NCBI RefSeq assembly: GCF_013044515.1
Contig: NZ_JABEPR010000003.1
Span: forward strand, 62,001-126,000
Length of the DNA stretch: 64,000 bases
DNA from: Sphingomonas sp. ID1715
GTDB taxonomy: Bacteria > Pseudomonadota > Alphaproteobacteria > Sphingomonadales > Sphingomonadaceae
Reading direction: 5' to 3'
Below the pieces are notes generated by a model. It made no database searches, had not been told where the DNA came from, and saw nothing but the letters and a program-made list of their open reading frames with translations. The translations under genes and the position numbers were made by a program. How positions within the stretch are numbered: position 1 is the first letter of the stretch; each line of letters begins with the position of its first letter. Of the stretch, positions 24,849 through 34,084 are shown piece by piece.

Positions 24849-25948
24849 CAGCGCGCCTCGGCCACCAGGCCGCGCAGCGCCTCGGTCATGCCCAGCATCT
24901 CCTCCTCGGTGCCGATCGAAATGCGCAGCCCGTGGCCGAGCTTTTGCCCCGGCAGCCAGCGGGTGATGTAACCGGCGTCCATCAGCCCCTTATAGGCGCG
25001 CTCGGCGGTCAGCGCGCCTTCGAACAGGACGAGGAGGAAGTTGGCCTTGCTCGGCACCGCGCGCACGCCGGCATTGCCGAGGCTGGCGACCTGCTCGGCG
25101 AACCAGGCGCGCCATTTCGCATTGTGCGCCTTCGAGTGCGCGACAAAGGCTTCGTCGTGCAGCGCCGCCACCGCCGCCTGCTGGCCCGCAATGGTAATGT
25201 TGAACGGCAGGCGGATACGATGCAGCGCATGCACGATCTCGGCCGAGGCATAGCCCCAGCCGATCCGCTCCGCCGCCAGGCCGTAGATCTTCGAGAAGGT
25301 GCGGGTGACGAGCACGTTGGGCGCGGCGCTGGCCAGCACCAGGGCGCCGTCATCCTCGTCGGCGTCGAGATATTCGGCATAGGCCCCATCGAGGACGAGC
25401 AGCACGTTGCCCGGCAGGCCCGCATGCAGCCGCGCAATCTCTTCACGCGAGGCGAAGGTGCCGGTCGGGTTATTGGGATTGGCGATATAAACGATCCGCG
25501 TGCGATCGGTGACGAGCGACAGGATCGCGTCGACATCGGTCGCATAATCCTTGTCCGGCGCGACGACCGGCACCGCGCCCACGCGCCGCGCCGCGATCTC
25601 ATAGACCGCAAAGCCGTAGCGCACGAAGATCACTTCATCGCCGGCACCTGCAAAGGCGCCCGCCGCCAGGTGCAGGATCTCGTCCGAGCCATTGCCATAG
25701 ATGACGCGGGCGGGATCGAGCCCGTATTTGGCCGCGATCGCCTCGCGCACGATCGCGCCGCTCGCGTCCGGATAGCGTTCGAGGCTGTCGGCGGCGGAGC
25801 GGAATGCCTCTCGCGCGGCGGGGCTGGTGCCGAGCGGGTTTTCGTTCGACGAGAGCTTGGCGACCTTGCGGCCATCATCGGTGGTTGCGCGCCCCGGCAC
25901 ATAGGGGGCGATGTCCATGATCCACTGCTTGGGCTGAGGGGCGAGCAT
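24848..25948 (-). CDS. hisC: Histidinol-phosphate aminotransferase
   Basis: A 366-residue class I/II PLP aminotransferase. The PLP lysine is Lys220 in [16 protein letters not shown]. Phosphate- and substrate-site segments include [22 protein letters not shown]-type [11 protein letters not shown], and a C-terminal Arg in [12 protein letters not shown]. In alphaproteobacteria this HisC also transaminates prephenate or arogenate, which fits its coupling to tyrA. The start is the ATG at 25948; metX begins 100 nt away on the other strand. Confidence 0.92.
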   Translation of the reverse strand: MLAPQPKQWIMDIAPYVPGRATTDDGRKVAKLSSNENPLGTSPAAREAFRSAADSLERYPDASGAIVREAIAAKYGLDPARVIYGNGSDEILHLAAGAFAGAGDEVIFVRYGFAVYEIAARRVGAVPVVAPDKDYATDVDAILSLVTDRTRIVYIANPNNPTGTFASREEIARLHAGLPGNVLLVLDGAYAEYLDADEDDGALVLASAAPNVLVTRTFSKIYGLAAERIGWGYASAEIVHALHRIRLPFNITIAGQQAAVAALHDEAFVAHSKAHNAKWRAWFAEQVASLGNAGVRAVPSKANFLLVLFEGALTAERAYKGLMDAGYITRWLPGQKLGHGLRISIGTEEEMLGMTEALRGLVAEAR

Positions 25949-26047
25949 GGGCGGGCGTGTAGATGAGATTGCGCGGGACGCAAGCTGGCCGCAAAGAGCC
26001 GCCGTGCCTCTCGTTCACTCCATACCCTTCGACCTGGCCGGTGCCGC

Positions 26048-27157
26048 GTGACGCTCGACGGGCGTTTCGGCCTGGACCGGCGGGTCCGCGTGCCGCGGGA
26101 GCTGCCGCTGGATGGCGGCGGTTCGCTGCCGGACGTCGAGATCGCCTATGAGACCTACGGCGCGCTGAACGGCGATGCCTCCAACGCGATCCTGATCTGC
26201 CACGCGCTGACCGGCGACCAGCATGCCGCGTCGCCGCATCCCCGCACGGGCAAGCCCGGCTGGTGGACGCGGGTGGTCGGGCCGGGCAAGCCGATCGACC
26301 CGGCCAGGAACATGATCATCTGCGCCAATGTGCTCGGCTCATGCATGGGGTCGAGCGGGCCGGCGAGCCGGGCGCCGGACGGCGCGCCCTATGCGATGCG
26401 CTTTCCCGTCATCACCATTCGCGACATGGTGCGGGCACAGGCGGCGCTGCTCGATCATCTTGGCATCCAGCGGCTGAAGGCGGTCGTCGGCGGATCGATG
26501 GGCGGGATGCAGGCGCTACAATGGGCGGCGACATATCCGGAGCGGGTCGAGGCGGCGCTGGTGATCGCCTCGTCGGCCCGGCATTCGGCGCAGAACATCG
26601 CGTTCCACGAGGTCGGGCGGCAGGCGATCATGGCCGATCCGAACTGGCGGGCGGGCGATTATTACGATGCCGAGCCGCCGGCCGCGGGCCTCGCGGTGGC
26701 GCGCATGGCGGCGCACATCACCTATTTGTCGGAAGCGGGGCTGACCGAGAAATTCGGGCGGCGGCTGCAGGGACGCGGCGCGAAGAGCTTCGGCTTCGAC
26801 GCGGATTTTCAGGTCGAAAGCTATCTGCGCCACCAGGGCATCAGCTTTACCGACCGGTTCGACGCCAATTCCTATCTCTATATCACCCGCGCGATGGACT
26901 ATCTCGACATCGCCGAGGAACATGGCGGCAGCCTCGCCAACGCGTTTCGCGGCAGGTCGACGCGCTTCTGCCTGATCAGCTTCGACAGCGACTGGCTCTA
27001 CCCGACGACGGAAAGCCGCGCGATCGTGCACGCACTCAACGCCGCCGGCGCGCCGGTCAGCTTCGTCGAGCTGTCGAGCCCCTTCGGCCATGACAGCTTC
27101 CTGCTCGACAATGCCGAGATGAACCGGATCATCGCCGGCTTTCTGGGGGCGGCATGA
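26048..27157 (+). CDS. metX: Homoserine O-acyltransferase MetX
   Basis: A 369-residue alpha/beta-hydrolase-fold homoserine O-acetyltransferase (some members use succinyl-CoA). The nucleophile Ser150 is in [10 protein letters not shown], the Asp in [10 protein letters not shown] and the His in [24 protein letters not shown] is another family motif. It feeds methionine synthesis. The GTG at 26048 is the start; it overlaps the stop of a 15-codon frame beginning GTG 26004. The stop overlaps metW (ATGA). No SAM-II riboswitch consensus is visible in the 100-nt leader. Confidence 0.94.
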   Translation: MTLDGRFGLDRRVRVPRELPLDGGGSLPDVEIAYETYGALNGDASNAILICHALTGDQHAASPHPRTGKPGWWTRVVGPGKPIDPARNMIICANVLGSCMGSSGPASRAPDGAPYAMRFPVITIRDMVRAQAALLDHLGIQRLKAVVGGSMGGMQALQWAATYPERVEAALVIASSARHSAQNIAFHEVGRQAIMADPNWRAGDYYDAEPPAAGLAVARMAAHITYLSEAGLTEKFGRRLQGRGAKSFGFDADFQVESYLRHQGISFTDRFDANSYLYITRAMDYLDIAEEHGGSLANAFRGRSTRFCLISFDSDWLYPTTESRAIVHALNAAGAPVSFVELSSPFGHDSFLLDNAEMNRIIAGFLGAA

Positions 27158-27741
27158 CGCTGCGGCCCGACCTCGCGATCATCGCGGCGAACGTCGCGCC
27201 GGGCAGCCGCGTGCTCGATGTGGGCTGTGGCGACGGCGCGCTGATGGCGGCGCTGCGCGACGAGCGCGGCGTCGATGCACGCGGCGTGGAGCTCGACCGC
27301 GCGAACGTGTCGGCGGCGGTCGCGCGCGGTCTGTCGGTGATCCAGGGCGATGCCGATACGGATCTAGCCGATTATCCGGCCGATGCGTTCGACTATGCGA
27401 TCCTCAGCCAGACGCTGCAGACCACTCACCGGCCCGACCAGGTACTCGACCAGCTATTGCGGATTGGACGGCGGGCGTTCGTGTCGTTCCCGAACTTCGC
27501 GCACTGGCGCGTGCGGCTGTCGCTGCTCTGGGGCGGGCGGATGCCGGTGACGCGATTATTGCCGCTGGAGTGGTTTGAGACGCCCAACATCCACCATGTG
27601 ACGGTCGACGATTTTCGCGCCTTCGTGGCCGCGCGCGGGCTGACGGTCGAGAGCGCCTGGTTCCTGTCGGGCGACCGGCTGACGAGCGCCGCAGCCGCCA
27701 ATTTCCGTGCCGAGCACGCGGTGTTCCTGCTGAAGCGCTAG
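27154..27741 (+). CDS. metW: Methionine biosynthesis protein MetW
   Basis: A 195-residue SAM-methyltransferase-fold protein of the MetW family. It starts with [15 protein letters not shown] and includes [19 protein letters not shown], and ends near [20 protein letters not shown]. MetW is always found beside metX in this group and is needed for MetX activity. The ATG overlaps the metX stop. Its stop codon is shared with the convergent TetR gene through CTAG. Confidence 0.94.
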   Translation: MTLRPDLAIIAANVAPGSRVLDVGCGDGALMAALRDERGVDARGVELDRANVSAAVARGLSVIQGDADTDLADYPADAFDYAILSQTLQTTHRPDQVLDQLLRIGRRAFVSFPNFAHWRVRLSLLWGGRMPVTRLLPLEWFETPNIHHVTVDDFRAFVAARGLTVESAWFLSGDRLTSAAAANFRAEHAVFLLKR

Positions 27742-28352
27742 GGACGCAGCCCGTCCGAGATCAGGCTGTCGACTGCAGCCGCCAGCTGTTCCGGACTGCG
27801 GTCCTTCGTCCAGACGCCGAAGCGGAGGCCGAGAAACACGTTCATCCCCATCAGCGCCCAGGCGGTGACTTCGGCGTCGCAGTCCCGGACTTCACCGCGC
27901 GCGATCGCCGCCTCGAGGCGGGTGCGGATATGGTCGGCGTTGCTGCTATAGTGGCGCCGGTAATCCTCGGGATCGACGAACTCGGCTTCGTCGATGATCC
28001 GGTAGATTTCCTTATGCTCGGTGACGAACTCGAAGAACGCCTGCCGGCCGGTCCGCTCCGCCTCGAAATAGCGATCCGACTTGAGCAGTTGGGGACCGAC
28101 CCGATCGCGGACCTGCGTCGACAGGTCGCGGACCAGCGCCCGGAACACTTCCTCCTTCGAATCGAAATAGGTGTAGAAGGTGCCGAGCGCGACGCCCGCC
28201 CGCTGGGTGATGTGGGTGATCCCCGTGTCGTGAAAGCCGCGCTCCCCGAACTCGGCGGCGGCGGCGTCGAGGATGGCGCGCAAGGTGCGCCGGCCGCGTT
28301 CGGTGCGCGGCTCCTTCGGTCCCAGTGTTGCAGAGGCGCTACGGTCCGGCAT
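27738..28352 (-). CDS. TetR-family transcriptional regulator
   Basis: A 204-residue TetR/AcrR regulator. The N-terminal HTH (about 20-65) reads TLRAILDAAAAEFGERGFHD, ITHITQRAGVALGTFYTYFD and SKEEVFRALV. A C-terminal ligand-binding helical domain follows. It is divergent from the TonB receptor across a 111-nt region that contains a sigma-70-like promoter with a 7-bp palindrome between its -35 and -10 boxes, so direct repression of the receptor is the natural inference. Confidence 0.92.
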   Translation of the reverse strand: MPDRSASATLGPKEPRTERGRRTLRAILDAAAAEFGERGFHDTGITHITQRAGVALGTFYTYFDSKEEVFRALVRDLSTQVRDRVGPQLLKSDRYFEAERTGRQAFFEFVTEHKEIYRIIDEAEFVDPEDYRRHYSSNADHIRTRLEAAIARGEVRDCDAEVTAWALMGMNVFLGLRFGVWTKDRSPEQLAAAVDSLISDGLRP

Positions 28353-28378
28353 TTCTTTTACTCTCCCCCGCGACCAAG

Positions 28379-28407
28379 TTGAAACCCGGTTCAGGTTTCA
28401 GTATAGC
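28379..28407 (+). promoter_or_regulatory. Sigma-70 promoter with embedded operator upstream of the TonB receptor
   Basis: The -35 TTGAAA (28379-28384), a 17-nt spacer and the -10 TATAGC (28402-28407) give a near-consensus promoter. TGAAACC (28380-28386) and GGTTTCA (28394-28400) are perfect inverted arms inside it, with a 7-nt spacer. A TetR-type dimer bound here would block the promoter. The tetR start is 27 nt away on the other strand. Confidence 0.7.
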
Positions 28408-28463
28408 CGCTGTCAGATCGGGCACAAGCCACAGGGAGGGCTGCCCGCTTTGGGGAGGATTTG

Positions 28464-30899
28464 ATGACGAGACTGTCCGCACGCGCGCTGTTCAACCTGG
28501 GCGTCGCCACCGCTGCGCTCACTGCCATCCCGGCCTGGGCGCAGGATCAGGCGCCGGCCGAGCAGGCGGCGGAATCGAGCGCCGGCGACCTCGACATTGT
28601 CGTCACCGCGCGGCGCCGCGAAGAGAATCTGCTGGACGTGCCGGTCGCCATCACCGCCTATTCGGGCGATGCGCTGGAGCGGCAGGGCGCAATCGACATC
28701 ACCGAGATTTCGGACACGACCCCGAACATCACGGTCGAGACCAGCCGCGGCACCAACTCGACGCTGACCGCGTTCATTCGCGGCGTCGGCCAGCAGGACC
28801 CCGTCGCCGGCTTCGAATCGGGCGTCGGCCTGTATCTGGACGACGTCTATCTGAACCGTCCTCAGGCGGCGGTGCTCGACATTTACGATGTGCAACGGAT
28901 CGAGGTGCTGCGCGGGCCGCAGGGCACGCTCTATGGCCGCAACACGATCGGCGGCGCGATCAAATATGTGACGCGCGAGCTCAACCCCACCGATGCCGAG
29001 CTGAGCGTCCGCGCCAATCTCGGCGAATATGATCAGGCCGACCTGGTCGTCTCCGGCAGCGCGCCGCTGACCCCCGACTTCCGCCTCGGCGCGTCGCTGG
29101 CGCGCCTGAGCCGCGGCGGCTTCGGCAAGAACCTGACCACGGGACAGGAGAACTATAACAAGGATGTGTGGGCCTTCCGCGCCACGGCGGAAGCCGGCAG
29201 CCGCGACAGCTTCTTCTTCCGTCTGTCGGGCGACTATACCCATGACCGCTCGAACACGCGCGGTGGCCATCGCCTGATCCCGAGCCTGTTGACGGCGGCT
29301 CCGGTGCTGGCCGACGAGTTCGACTCCCGCGGGGGGCTGGTCACGCCCAAGCAGGACATCAAGGCCTGGGGCATCGCCAACCGGCTCGAATGGGCGGCGA
29401 CCGACAACATCACGCTCAAGAACATCCTCGCCTATCGCAAGGATCGCAGCGCCACCCCCATCGACTTCGACGCGCTGCCTGCCGCGGATGTCGACGTGCC
29501 CGCCATCTACCGCAACCGTCAGTTTTCGGAAGAATTCCAGGTCGTCTATGAAAGCGACAAGCTGAACGGCATCGTTGGCGCCTATTATCTGAACGCCCGC
29601 GCGCGGAACATTTTCGACGTGGTGCTGGCGACGACCGGGGCGCTGATCGGCGCGCCCGGCTTCACCGCGTCCACGGCCGGCGACGTCCGCACCAAGACCT
29701 GGGCGGTATTCGGCGATATCACCTATGACCTGACCGATCAGTTCCAGGTCTCGCTGGGCGGCCGCTACACCTCGGACAAGCGCAACGCGGTCGTGATCCG
29801 CAAGAACCTTGTCGGCGGCGCGTCGCCCGAGCTGGGCGGGGCGGGCGTGCAGCTGGGCGCGCTGACGTCCAACTTCGCCGGCGAGAAGACCTTCAAGGAA
29901 TTCACGCCGCGCGCTTCGGTCACCTTCAAGCCGACCGAAGATCACACGCTCTACGCCAGCTATTCCAAGGGCTTCAAAGGTGGCGGCTTCGATCCGCGCG
30001 GCCTGTCGACCGCAGCGCCGGACATCAACGGCAACGGCGTGCGCGAGGCCTCGGAAATTTTCGATTACTTCCTGTTCGATCCGGAAAAGGTCGACAGCTA
30101 CGAAATCGGCTGGAAGGCATCGCTGTTCGACAACCGCCTCCGCTTCGCCCTCGCCGGCTTCTATGCCGACTATAAGGACGTGCAGGTGCCGGGTTCCGTC
30201 GGCGCGATCGTGAATGGCATTCCGACGTTCGTCGGCGTCACCACCAATGCCGGCAAGGCGACCTTCAAGGGCGTGGAGTTCGAGGGACAGGCCGTGCTGG
30301 CGCGCGACTTTGCCGGCGCGGGGTCACGCCTCAACCTGTCGGGCACGCTCGGCTATATCGACGCGCAGTATGACCGGTTCGAGACCCAGGTCGCGAACTT
30401 CAACCCGGACGGCACGCCGGCTGCGGGCCGTCCCGGCCAGCCGGTCGACGTCGCCAAATTCCGGCGCATCCAGAACACGCCGAAATGGACGGCCTCCGGC
30501 ACGCTCGACTTCGGCGTTCCGGTCGGGCCGGGCCGGGTCGATGCGAGCACGACCCTGTCCTATCGCAGCAAGACCTTCCAGTTCGAGACGCCGAGCCCCT
30601 ATCTGGACCAGCCCGGCTATGCGCTCTGGGATGCCTCGCTCGTCTGGACCAGCGAGGACGATCGCTACACGATCGGGCTCCACGCCAAGAACATCACCGA
30701 CAAGCGCTACATCGTCTCGGGCTATCAGTTCCTGAACGTGAACCCGGTGACTGGCCAGCCGGTCCTCGGCGTCAACCCGGCGGTGCCGGCCACCTTTGCA
30801 GTGCCCGGCGTGGCGCCGTCGCTGGGCCGGGAAGGCGTGGTCACCGCCTTCTACGGCAATCCCCGCCAGCTGTTCGTCTCGTTCGGCCTGAAGTTCTGA
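28464..30899 (+). CDS. TonB-dependent outer-membrane receptor
   Basis: An 811-residue TonB-dependent receptor. A signal peptide (about 1-25, ending AWAQ) is followed by a TonB-box-like DIVVTARRREENLLDVPVAI. The plug domain (about 55-165) contains FIRGVGQQDPVAGFESGVGL and VLRGPQGTLYGRNTIGGAIK. A 22-strand-type barrel follows and ends in Phe (FVSFGLKF). It imports a ligand across the outer membrane using TonB energy; the substrate is unknown. A GGGGAGG ribosome site precedes the ATG at 28464. The divergent TetR gene probably regulates it. Confidence 0.95.
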   Translation: MTRLSARALFNLGVATAALTAIPAWAQDQAPAEQAAESSAGDLDIVVTARRREENLLDVPVAITAYSGDALERQGAIDITEISDTTPNITVETSRGTNSTLTAFIRGVGQQDPVAGFESGVGLYLDDVYLNRPQAAVLDIYDVQRIEVLRGPQGTLYGRNTIGGAIKYVTRELNPTDAELSVRANLGEYDQADLVVSGSAPLTPDFRLGASLARLSRGGFGKNLTTGQENYNKDVWAFRATAEAGSRDSFFFRLSGDYTHDRSNTRGGHRLIPSLLTAAPVLADEFDSRGGLVTPKQDIKAWGIANRLEWAATDNITLKNILAYRKDRSATPIDFDALPAADVDVPAIYRNRQFSEEFQVVYESDKLNGIVGAYYLNARARNIFDVVLATTGALIGAPGFTASTAGDVRTKTWAVFGDITYDLTDQFQVSLGGRYTSDKRNAVVIRKNLVGGASPELGGAGVQLGALTSNFAGEKTFKEFTPRASVTFKPTEDHTLYASYSKGFKGGGFDPRGLSTAAPDINGNGVREASEIFDYFLFDPEKVDSYEIGWKASLFDNRLRFALAGFYADYKDVQVPGSVGAIVNGIPTFVGVTTNAGKATFKGVEFEGQAVLARDFAGAGSRLNLSGTLGYIDAQYDRFETQVANFNPDGTPAAGRPGQPVDVAKFRRIQNTPKWTASGTLDFGVPVGPGRVDASTTLSYRSKTFQFETPSPYLDQPGYALWDASLVWTSEDDRYTIGLHAKNITDKRYIVSGYQFLNVNPVTGQPVLGVNPAVPATFAVPGVAPSLGREGVVTAFYGNPRQLFVSFGLKF

Positions 30900-30910
30900 C
30901 CGAATGCCCT

Positions 30911-30978
30911 CTCCCGCCCCCCTGCGGGAGGGGGCGGGGTGGGCTCCTTGTCCAGACTCCCCTTCAGCTCTGAAGGGG
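30911..30978. repeat. Two G+C-rich hairpins after the TonB receptor
   Basis: CTCCCGC/GCGGGAG (30911-30930) and CCCCTTCA/TGAAGGGG (30959-30978) are perfect inverted repeats between the convergent receptor and S10 peptidase genes. They look like dispersed sphingomonad palindromes; no T-run follows, so terminator function is uncertain. Confidence 0.55.
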
Positions 30979-30994
30979 GCTCACCCCAACTTCC

Positions 30995-32488
30995 TCAGCG
31001 GCTGCGGATGAAGGCGCGAATGTCGGAGGAAAGCTTCCTCCGGTCTTCGTCGCGGACGTACATCATGTGGCCCGCTTCATAATATTTCCAGACGATCCGA
31101 TCCTGCGGGAAGCCGGTGCGGCTGAGCGCATATTCGGCGCCGAAGAACGGCGTGGCGAAGTCGTAATAGCCCTGGCCGACGAACACGCGCAGGCCTGAAT
31201 TCTCGCGCAGCGCCTTGCCGATATAGGGCGCGACCGACTTGTAATAGGTGCCCTCGCCCCGGCCCAGATCCCAGTCCCACGGCTGGACATTGCCGATGGT
31301 GACGTAGGACCGTTCCGACTTGAAGCCCATCGTGTCGCGCAGATAGGCGTTGATCGCCGCCGTATAGCCCGCATCGATGCCGTAGAAGCTTGGATCATTG
31401 TCCATTTCCTCGCCGGCGCTGTCGCGGTCGCGGCCGGTGTAGCGGCTGTCGAGGCGGCCTACGGTGAGCCCCCGATCGCGCAGCAGCTCCTTCCAGAAGC
31501 GACCCGGCGAAGGGCGCAGGTCGGTGCGCTCAAGGAACGCCTCCGACAGGCCCGAATAGCGGGCGAGCTGGGTGCGGACCTGATCGCGCTCCGCGCCCTG
31601 CAGCGCCTGGCCCTTCATCAGCGCAGACGCATAGGGGCCGATCGCGAACGCCCTGGCTTCGGCGACGAACTGCTCGACCGTCCCGGGCTTGTTCGGCACC
31701 TTGTTGTGGTACCAGGCAACCGCCGCATAGCTGGGCAGCGAGATGATATAGGGCATGTCGTTGCCCTCCACCTCGGCCTGGGCGCCGAAGTCGAGGATGG
31801 TCGAGATCAGGATGATGCCGTTCAGCCCGACATCATTGTAGCTGCCCTCCAGCTCGTTCGCGACCGCGGCGGAGCGGGTGGTGCCATAGCTTTCGCCGCC
31901 GAGGAATTTGGGGCTGTTCCAGCGGCCATTTTCGTTCAGCCACAGCCGGATCACCTTGGCGACCGACTGGGCATCCTTGGTGACGCCCCAATAATCCTTG
32001 GTCTCGCCCTTGCCGACGACATGGCTGAAGCCGGTGCCGACCGGATCGATGAAGACGATGTCGGTAGCGTCGAGCAGCGAGTCCGGATTGTCGACGATCG
32101 GATAAGGCGGCGCCCCATCGTCGCGCGCATCGGAGGGGATCGCCACCCGCTTCGGCCCGAACGCGCCCATGTGCAGCCACACCGAACCCGAGCCGGGGCC
32201 GCCGTTGAACAGGAAGGTGACCGGCCGGTTCGGGTCGCGCGGTTCCTTGACGTAGCTGTAGTAATTGATGACCGCGCGCGGCGCGCCGTCATCGCCCTTC
32301 AACTGGATCTCGCCGGCGGTCGCGACATAGTCGACCCGCTGCCCGCCGAAGGTGCCGCTCATCCGCTTGGTGACGATCTGCGGCGGGGGAATGTCGGCCG
32401 TCTTTTCGGCCTTGGGCTCTTCCTTCCTATCCTGAGCCAGCAATGGAGACGCGAGCAATGCCGCGCCGAGAAGCAGGATTGAGCGCAA
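30995..32488 (-). CDS. S10-family serine carboxypeptidase-like protein, exported
   Basis: A 497-residue S10 peptidase homologue. A signal peptide (LRSILLLGAALLASPLLAQ) starts at TTG 32488, which has a strong GGAGG ribosome site 5 nt upstream. The oxyanion segment is FLFNGGPGSGSVWLHMGAFG, the nucleophile Ser is in LGGESYGTTR, the Asp lies near FVGQGYYDFATP and the His is in YEAGHMMYVRD. It should remove C-terminal residues from peptides in the periplasm or outside. It is convergent with the TonB receptor. Confidence 0.9.
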   Translation of the reverse strand: MRSILLLGAALLASPLLAQDRKEEPKAEKTADIPPPQIVTKRMSGTFGGQRVDYVATAGEIQLKGDDGAPRAVINYYSYVKEPRDPNRPVTFLFNGGPGSGSVWLHMGAFGPKRVAIPSDARDDGAPPYPIVDNPDSLLDATDIVFIDPVGTGFSHVVGKGETKDYWGVTKDAQSVAKVIRLWLNENGRWNSPKFLGGESYGTTRSAAVANELEGSYNDVGLNGIILISTILDFGAQAEVEGNDMPYIISLPSYAAVAWYHNKVPNKPGTVEQFVAEARAFAIGPYASALMKGQALQGAERDQVRTQLARYSGLSEAFLERTDLRPSPGRFWKELLRDRGLTVGRLDSRYTGRDRDSAGEEMDNDPSFYGIDAGYTAAINAYLRDTMGFKSERSYVTIGNVQPWDWDLGRGEGTYYKSVAPYIGKALRENSGLRVFVGQGYYDFATPFFGAEYALSRTGFPQDRIVWKYYEAGHMMYVRDEDRRKLSSDIRAFIRSR

Positions 32489-32609
32489 ATTTTCCTCCGT
32501 CCGGGCCGAGCCCTTCGCAGCCCATTTTTCTGCCGTGGTGGTAGGAAGAAGGGAGGCCTTCGACAAGCTCAGGCCAATCCGGCTTGGGGGTTTGTCGATG
32601 AACGACTAG

Positions 32610-33065
32610 ATGGAGACCATGAAGGTCACACATCTTGGTCAGTCGACCAGTCTCCCGACCAGCCCAGAGGCCGCAACTCTCGATTACGTGCCCAATCCGC
32701 GGCCCGGTCGGCCCTATCTCGTGCGCTTCACCGCGCCGGAGTTCACCTCGCTTTGCCCGGTGACCGGCCAGCCGGATTTCGCGCACCTGGTCATCGACTA
32801 TGCGCCGGCAGAGACGATCGTCGAATCCAAGTCGCTGAAGCTGTTCCTGGGCGCGTTCCGCAACCATGCGGCGTTCCACGAGGATTGCACCGTCGGCATC
32901 GCCGAACGGCTGTTCGTGGAGATGAAGCCGCTCTGGCTGCGCATCGGCGGCTATTGGTATCCGCGCGGCGGCATTCCGATCGACGTGTTCTGGCAGTCCG
33001 GCGAACCGCCGGCCGGACTGTGGCTGCCGGCGCAGGACGTGCCCGGCTATCGGGGGCGCGGCTGA
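32610..33065 (+). CDS. queF: NADPH-dependent preQ0 reductase QueF
   Basis: A 151-residue unimodular QueF that reduces 7-cyano-7-deazaguanine (preQ0) to preQ1 in queuosine biosynthesis. The catalytic Cys49 is in [13 protein letters not shown], and [15 protein letters not shown] (E72 onward) is the NADPH/substrate motif with FHEDC following. The ATG at 32610 is used; ATG 32619 is also possible. It overlaps the pirin gene by one base (TGATG). The 120 nt upstream contain a fragment of a CCTTCGACAAGCTCAGG-type repeat. Confidence 0.95.
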   Translation: METMKVTHLGQSTSLPTSPEAATLDYVPNPRPGRPYLVRFTAPEFTSLCPVTGQPDFAHLVIDYAPAETIVESKSLKLFLGAFRNHAAFHEDCTVGIAERLFVEMKPLWLRIGGYWYPRGGIPIDVFWQSGEPPAGLWLPAQDVPGYRGRG

Positions 33066-33961
33066 TGTCGGACCTGTTCACGCTGACCATCACACCCAGC
33101 ACGCACGATCTCGGCGGCTTCAAGGTGCGGCGCACGCTGCCGTCCAAGCCGCGGACGATGGTCGGGCCGTTCATCTTCGTCGATCAGTTCGGCCCGGCGC
33201 AGCTCGACCCCGGCCAGGGCATGGACGTGCGCCCGCACCCGCACATCAACCTCGCCACCGTGACCTATCTGTTCGGCGGCGCCATCGACCATCGCGACTC
33301 GCTTGGCACCTTCGCGACGATCGAGCCGGGCGCGGTCAACCTGATGACGGCGGGCCGCGGCATCGTCCATTCCGAACGCTCGCCCGCATCCGAGCGGACC
33401 GGCGGCGCGATCATGTCGGGCATGCAGACCTGGCTCGCTTTGCCCGACGGCAAGGAAGAGATCGATCCGGCCTTCGAGCATGTCGCGGCCGCGGACCTGC
33501 CGATCATCGATGACGGCCAAGTAAACGCTCGCGTGATCATGGGTTCGCTCTGGGGACGCACCGCGCCGACCACCTGCCATGCCGACACCATCTATGCCGA
33601 CATCCAGCTGCAGCCGGGCGCCGCGCTGCCGATCGACGCCGGCGCCGACGAGCGTGCCGTGGTCGTGGCGCTCGGCGATGCGAGCCTCGATGGCGAGCCG
33701 CTGGACCTCTACGCGCTCTATCTGCTCAAGCCGGGCGTACCCATGACCCTGCGCTCGTCGGCGGGCGCGCGGGTGATGCTGCTCGGCGGCGAGGCCTTCC
33801 GCACGCCGCGTCATGTCTGGTGGAATTTCGTTTCGTCGAGCCGGGACCGGATCAACCAGGCCAAGCATGACTGGAAGGACGGCCGCTTCCCGCACGTGCC
33901 GGGCGAAGCCGGCGAGTTCATCCCGCTGCCCGAGGTGCCGCTGACCGTGAGCTATCCATAG
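33065..33961 (+). CDS. Pirin family protein
   Basis: A 298-residue bicupin. The N-terminal cupin has the pirin metal signature RPHPHINLATVTYLFGG with the following IVHSERSP. FIFVDQFGPAQLDPGQGMDV precedes it. Bacterial pirins are quercetin-dioxygenase-like or regulatory proteins; the substrate is not predictable. The ATG at 33065 overlaps the queF stop (TGATG), implying cotranscription. The gene ends just before a palindromic repeat (33965-34074). Confidence 0.9.
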   Translation: MSDLFTLTITPSTHDLGGFKVRRTLPSKPRTMVGPFIFVDQFGPAQLDPGQGMDVRPHPHINLATVTYLFGGAIDHRDSLGTFATIEPGAVNLMTAGRGIVHSERSPASERTGGAIMSGMQTWLALPDGKEEIDPAFEHVAAADLPIIDDGQVNARVIMGSLWGRTAPTTCHADTIYADIQLQPGAALPIDAGADERAVVVALGDASLDGEPLDLYALYLLKPGVPMTLRSSAGARVMLLGGEAFRTPRHVWWNFVSSSRDRINQAKHDWKDGRFPHVPGEAGEFIPLPEVPLTVSYP

Positions 33962-33964
33962 TGC

Positions 33965-34074
33965 CGTCATCCCGAACTTGTTTCGGGACAAGGGTGGTGC
34001 TGCTCAAGGGCTTGGCGGGGAACGCCCAACGCTACGCTGCCCAAGCCTTGTGCCGAAACAAGTTCGGCATGACG
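33965..34074. repeat. Dispersed sphingomonad inverted repeat
   Basis: Two 29-nt arms (33965-33993 and 34046-34074) are inverted repeats with two mismatches; the core is CCGAACTTGTTTCGG. Each arm is itself a small hairpin, and the two mismatches are compensatory within it (C/G against G/C). The element lies between convergent pirin and fliA genes and could end both transcripts. Confidence 0.8.
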
Positions 34075-34084
34075 AAGTGAGGCG

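Noticed and set aside
25949-26047. Possible SAM-II riboswitch upstream of metX
   Set aside because: The leader is only 100 nt and lacks the conserved pseudoknot core of SAM-II, although GACGCAAGC looks superficially similar.
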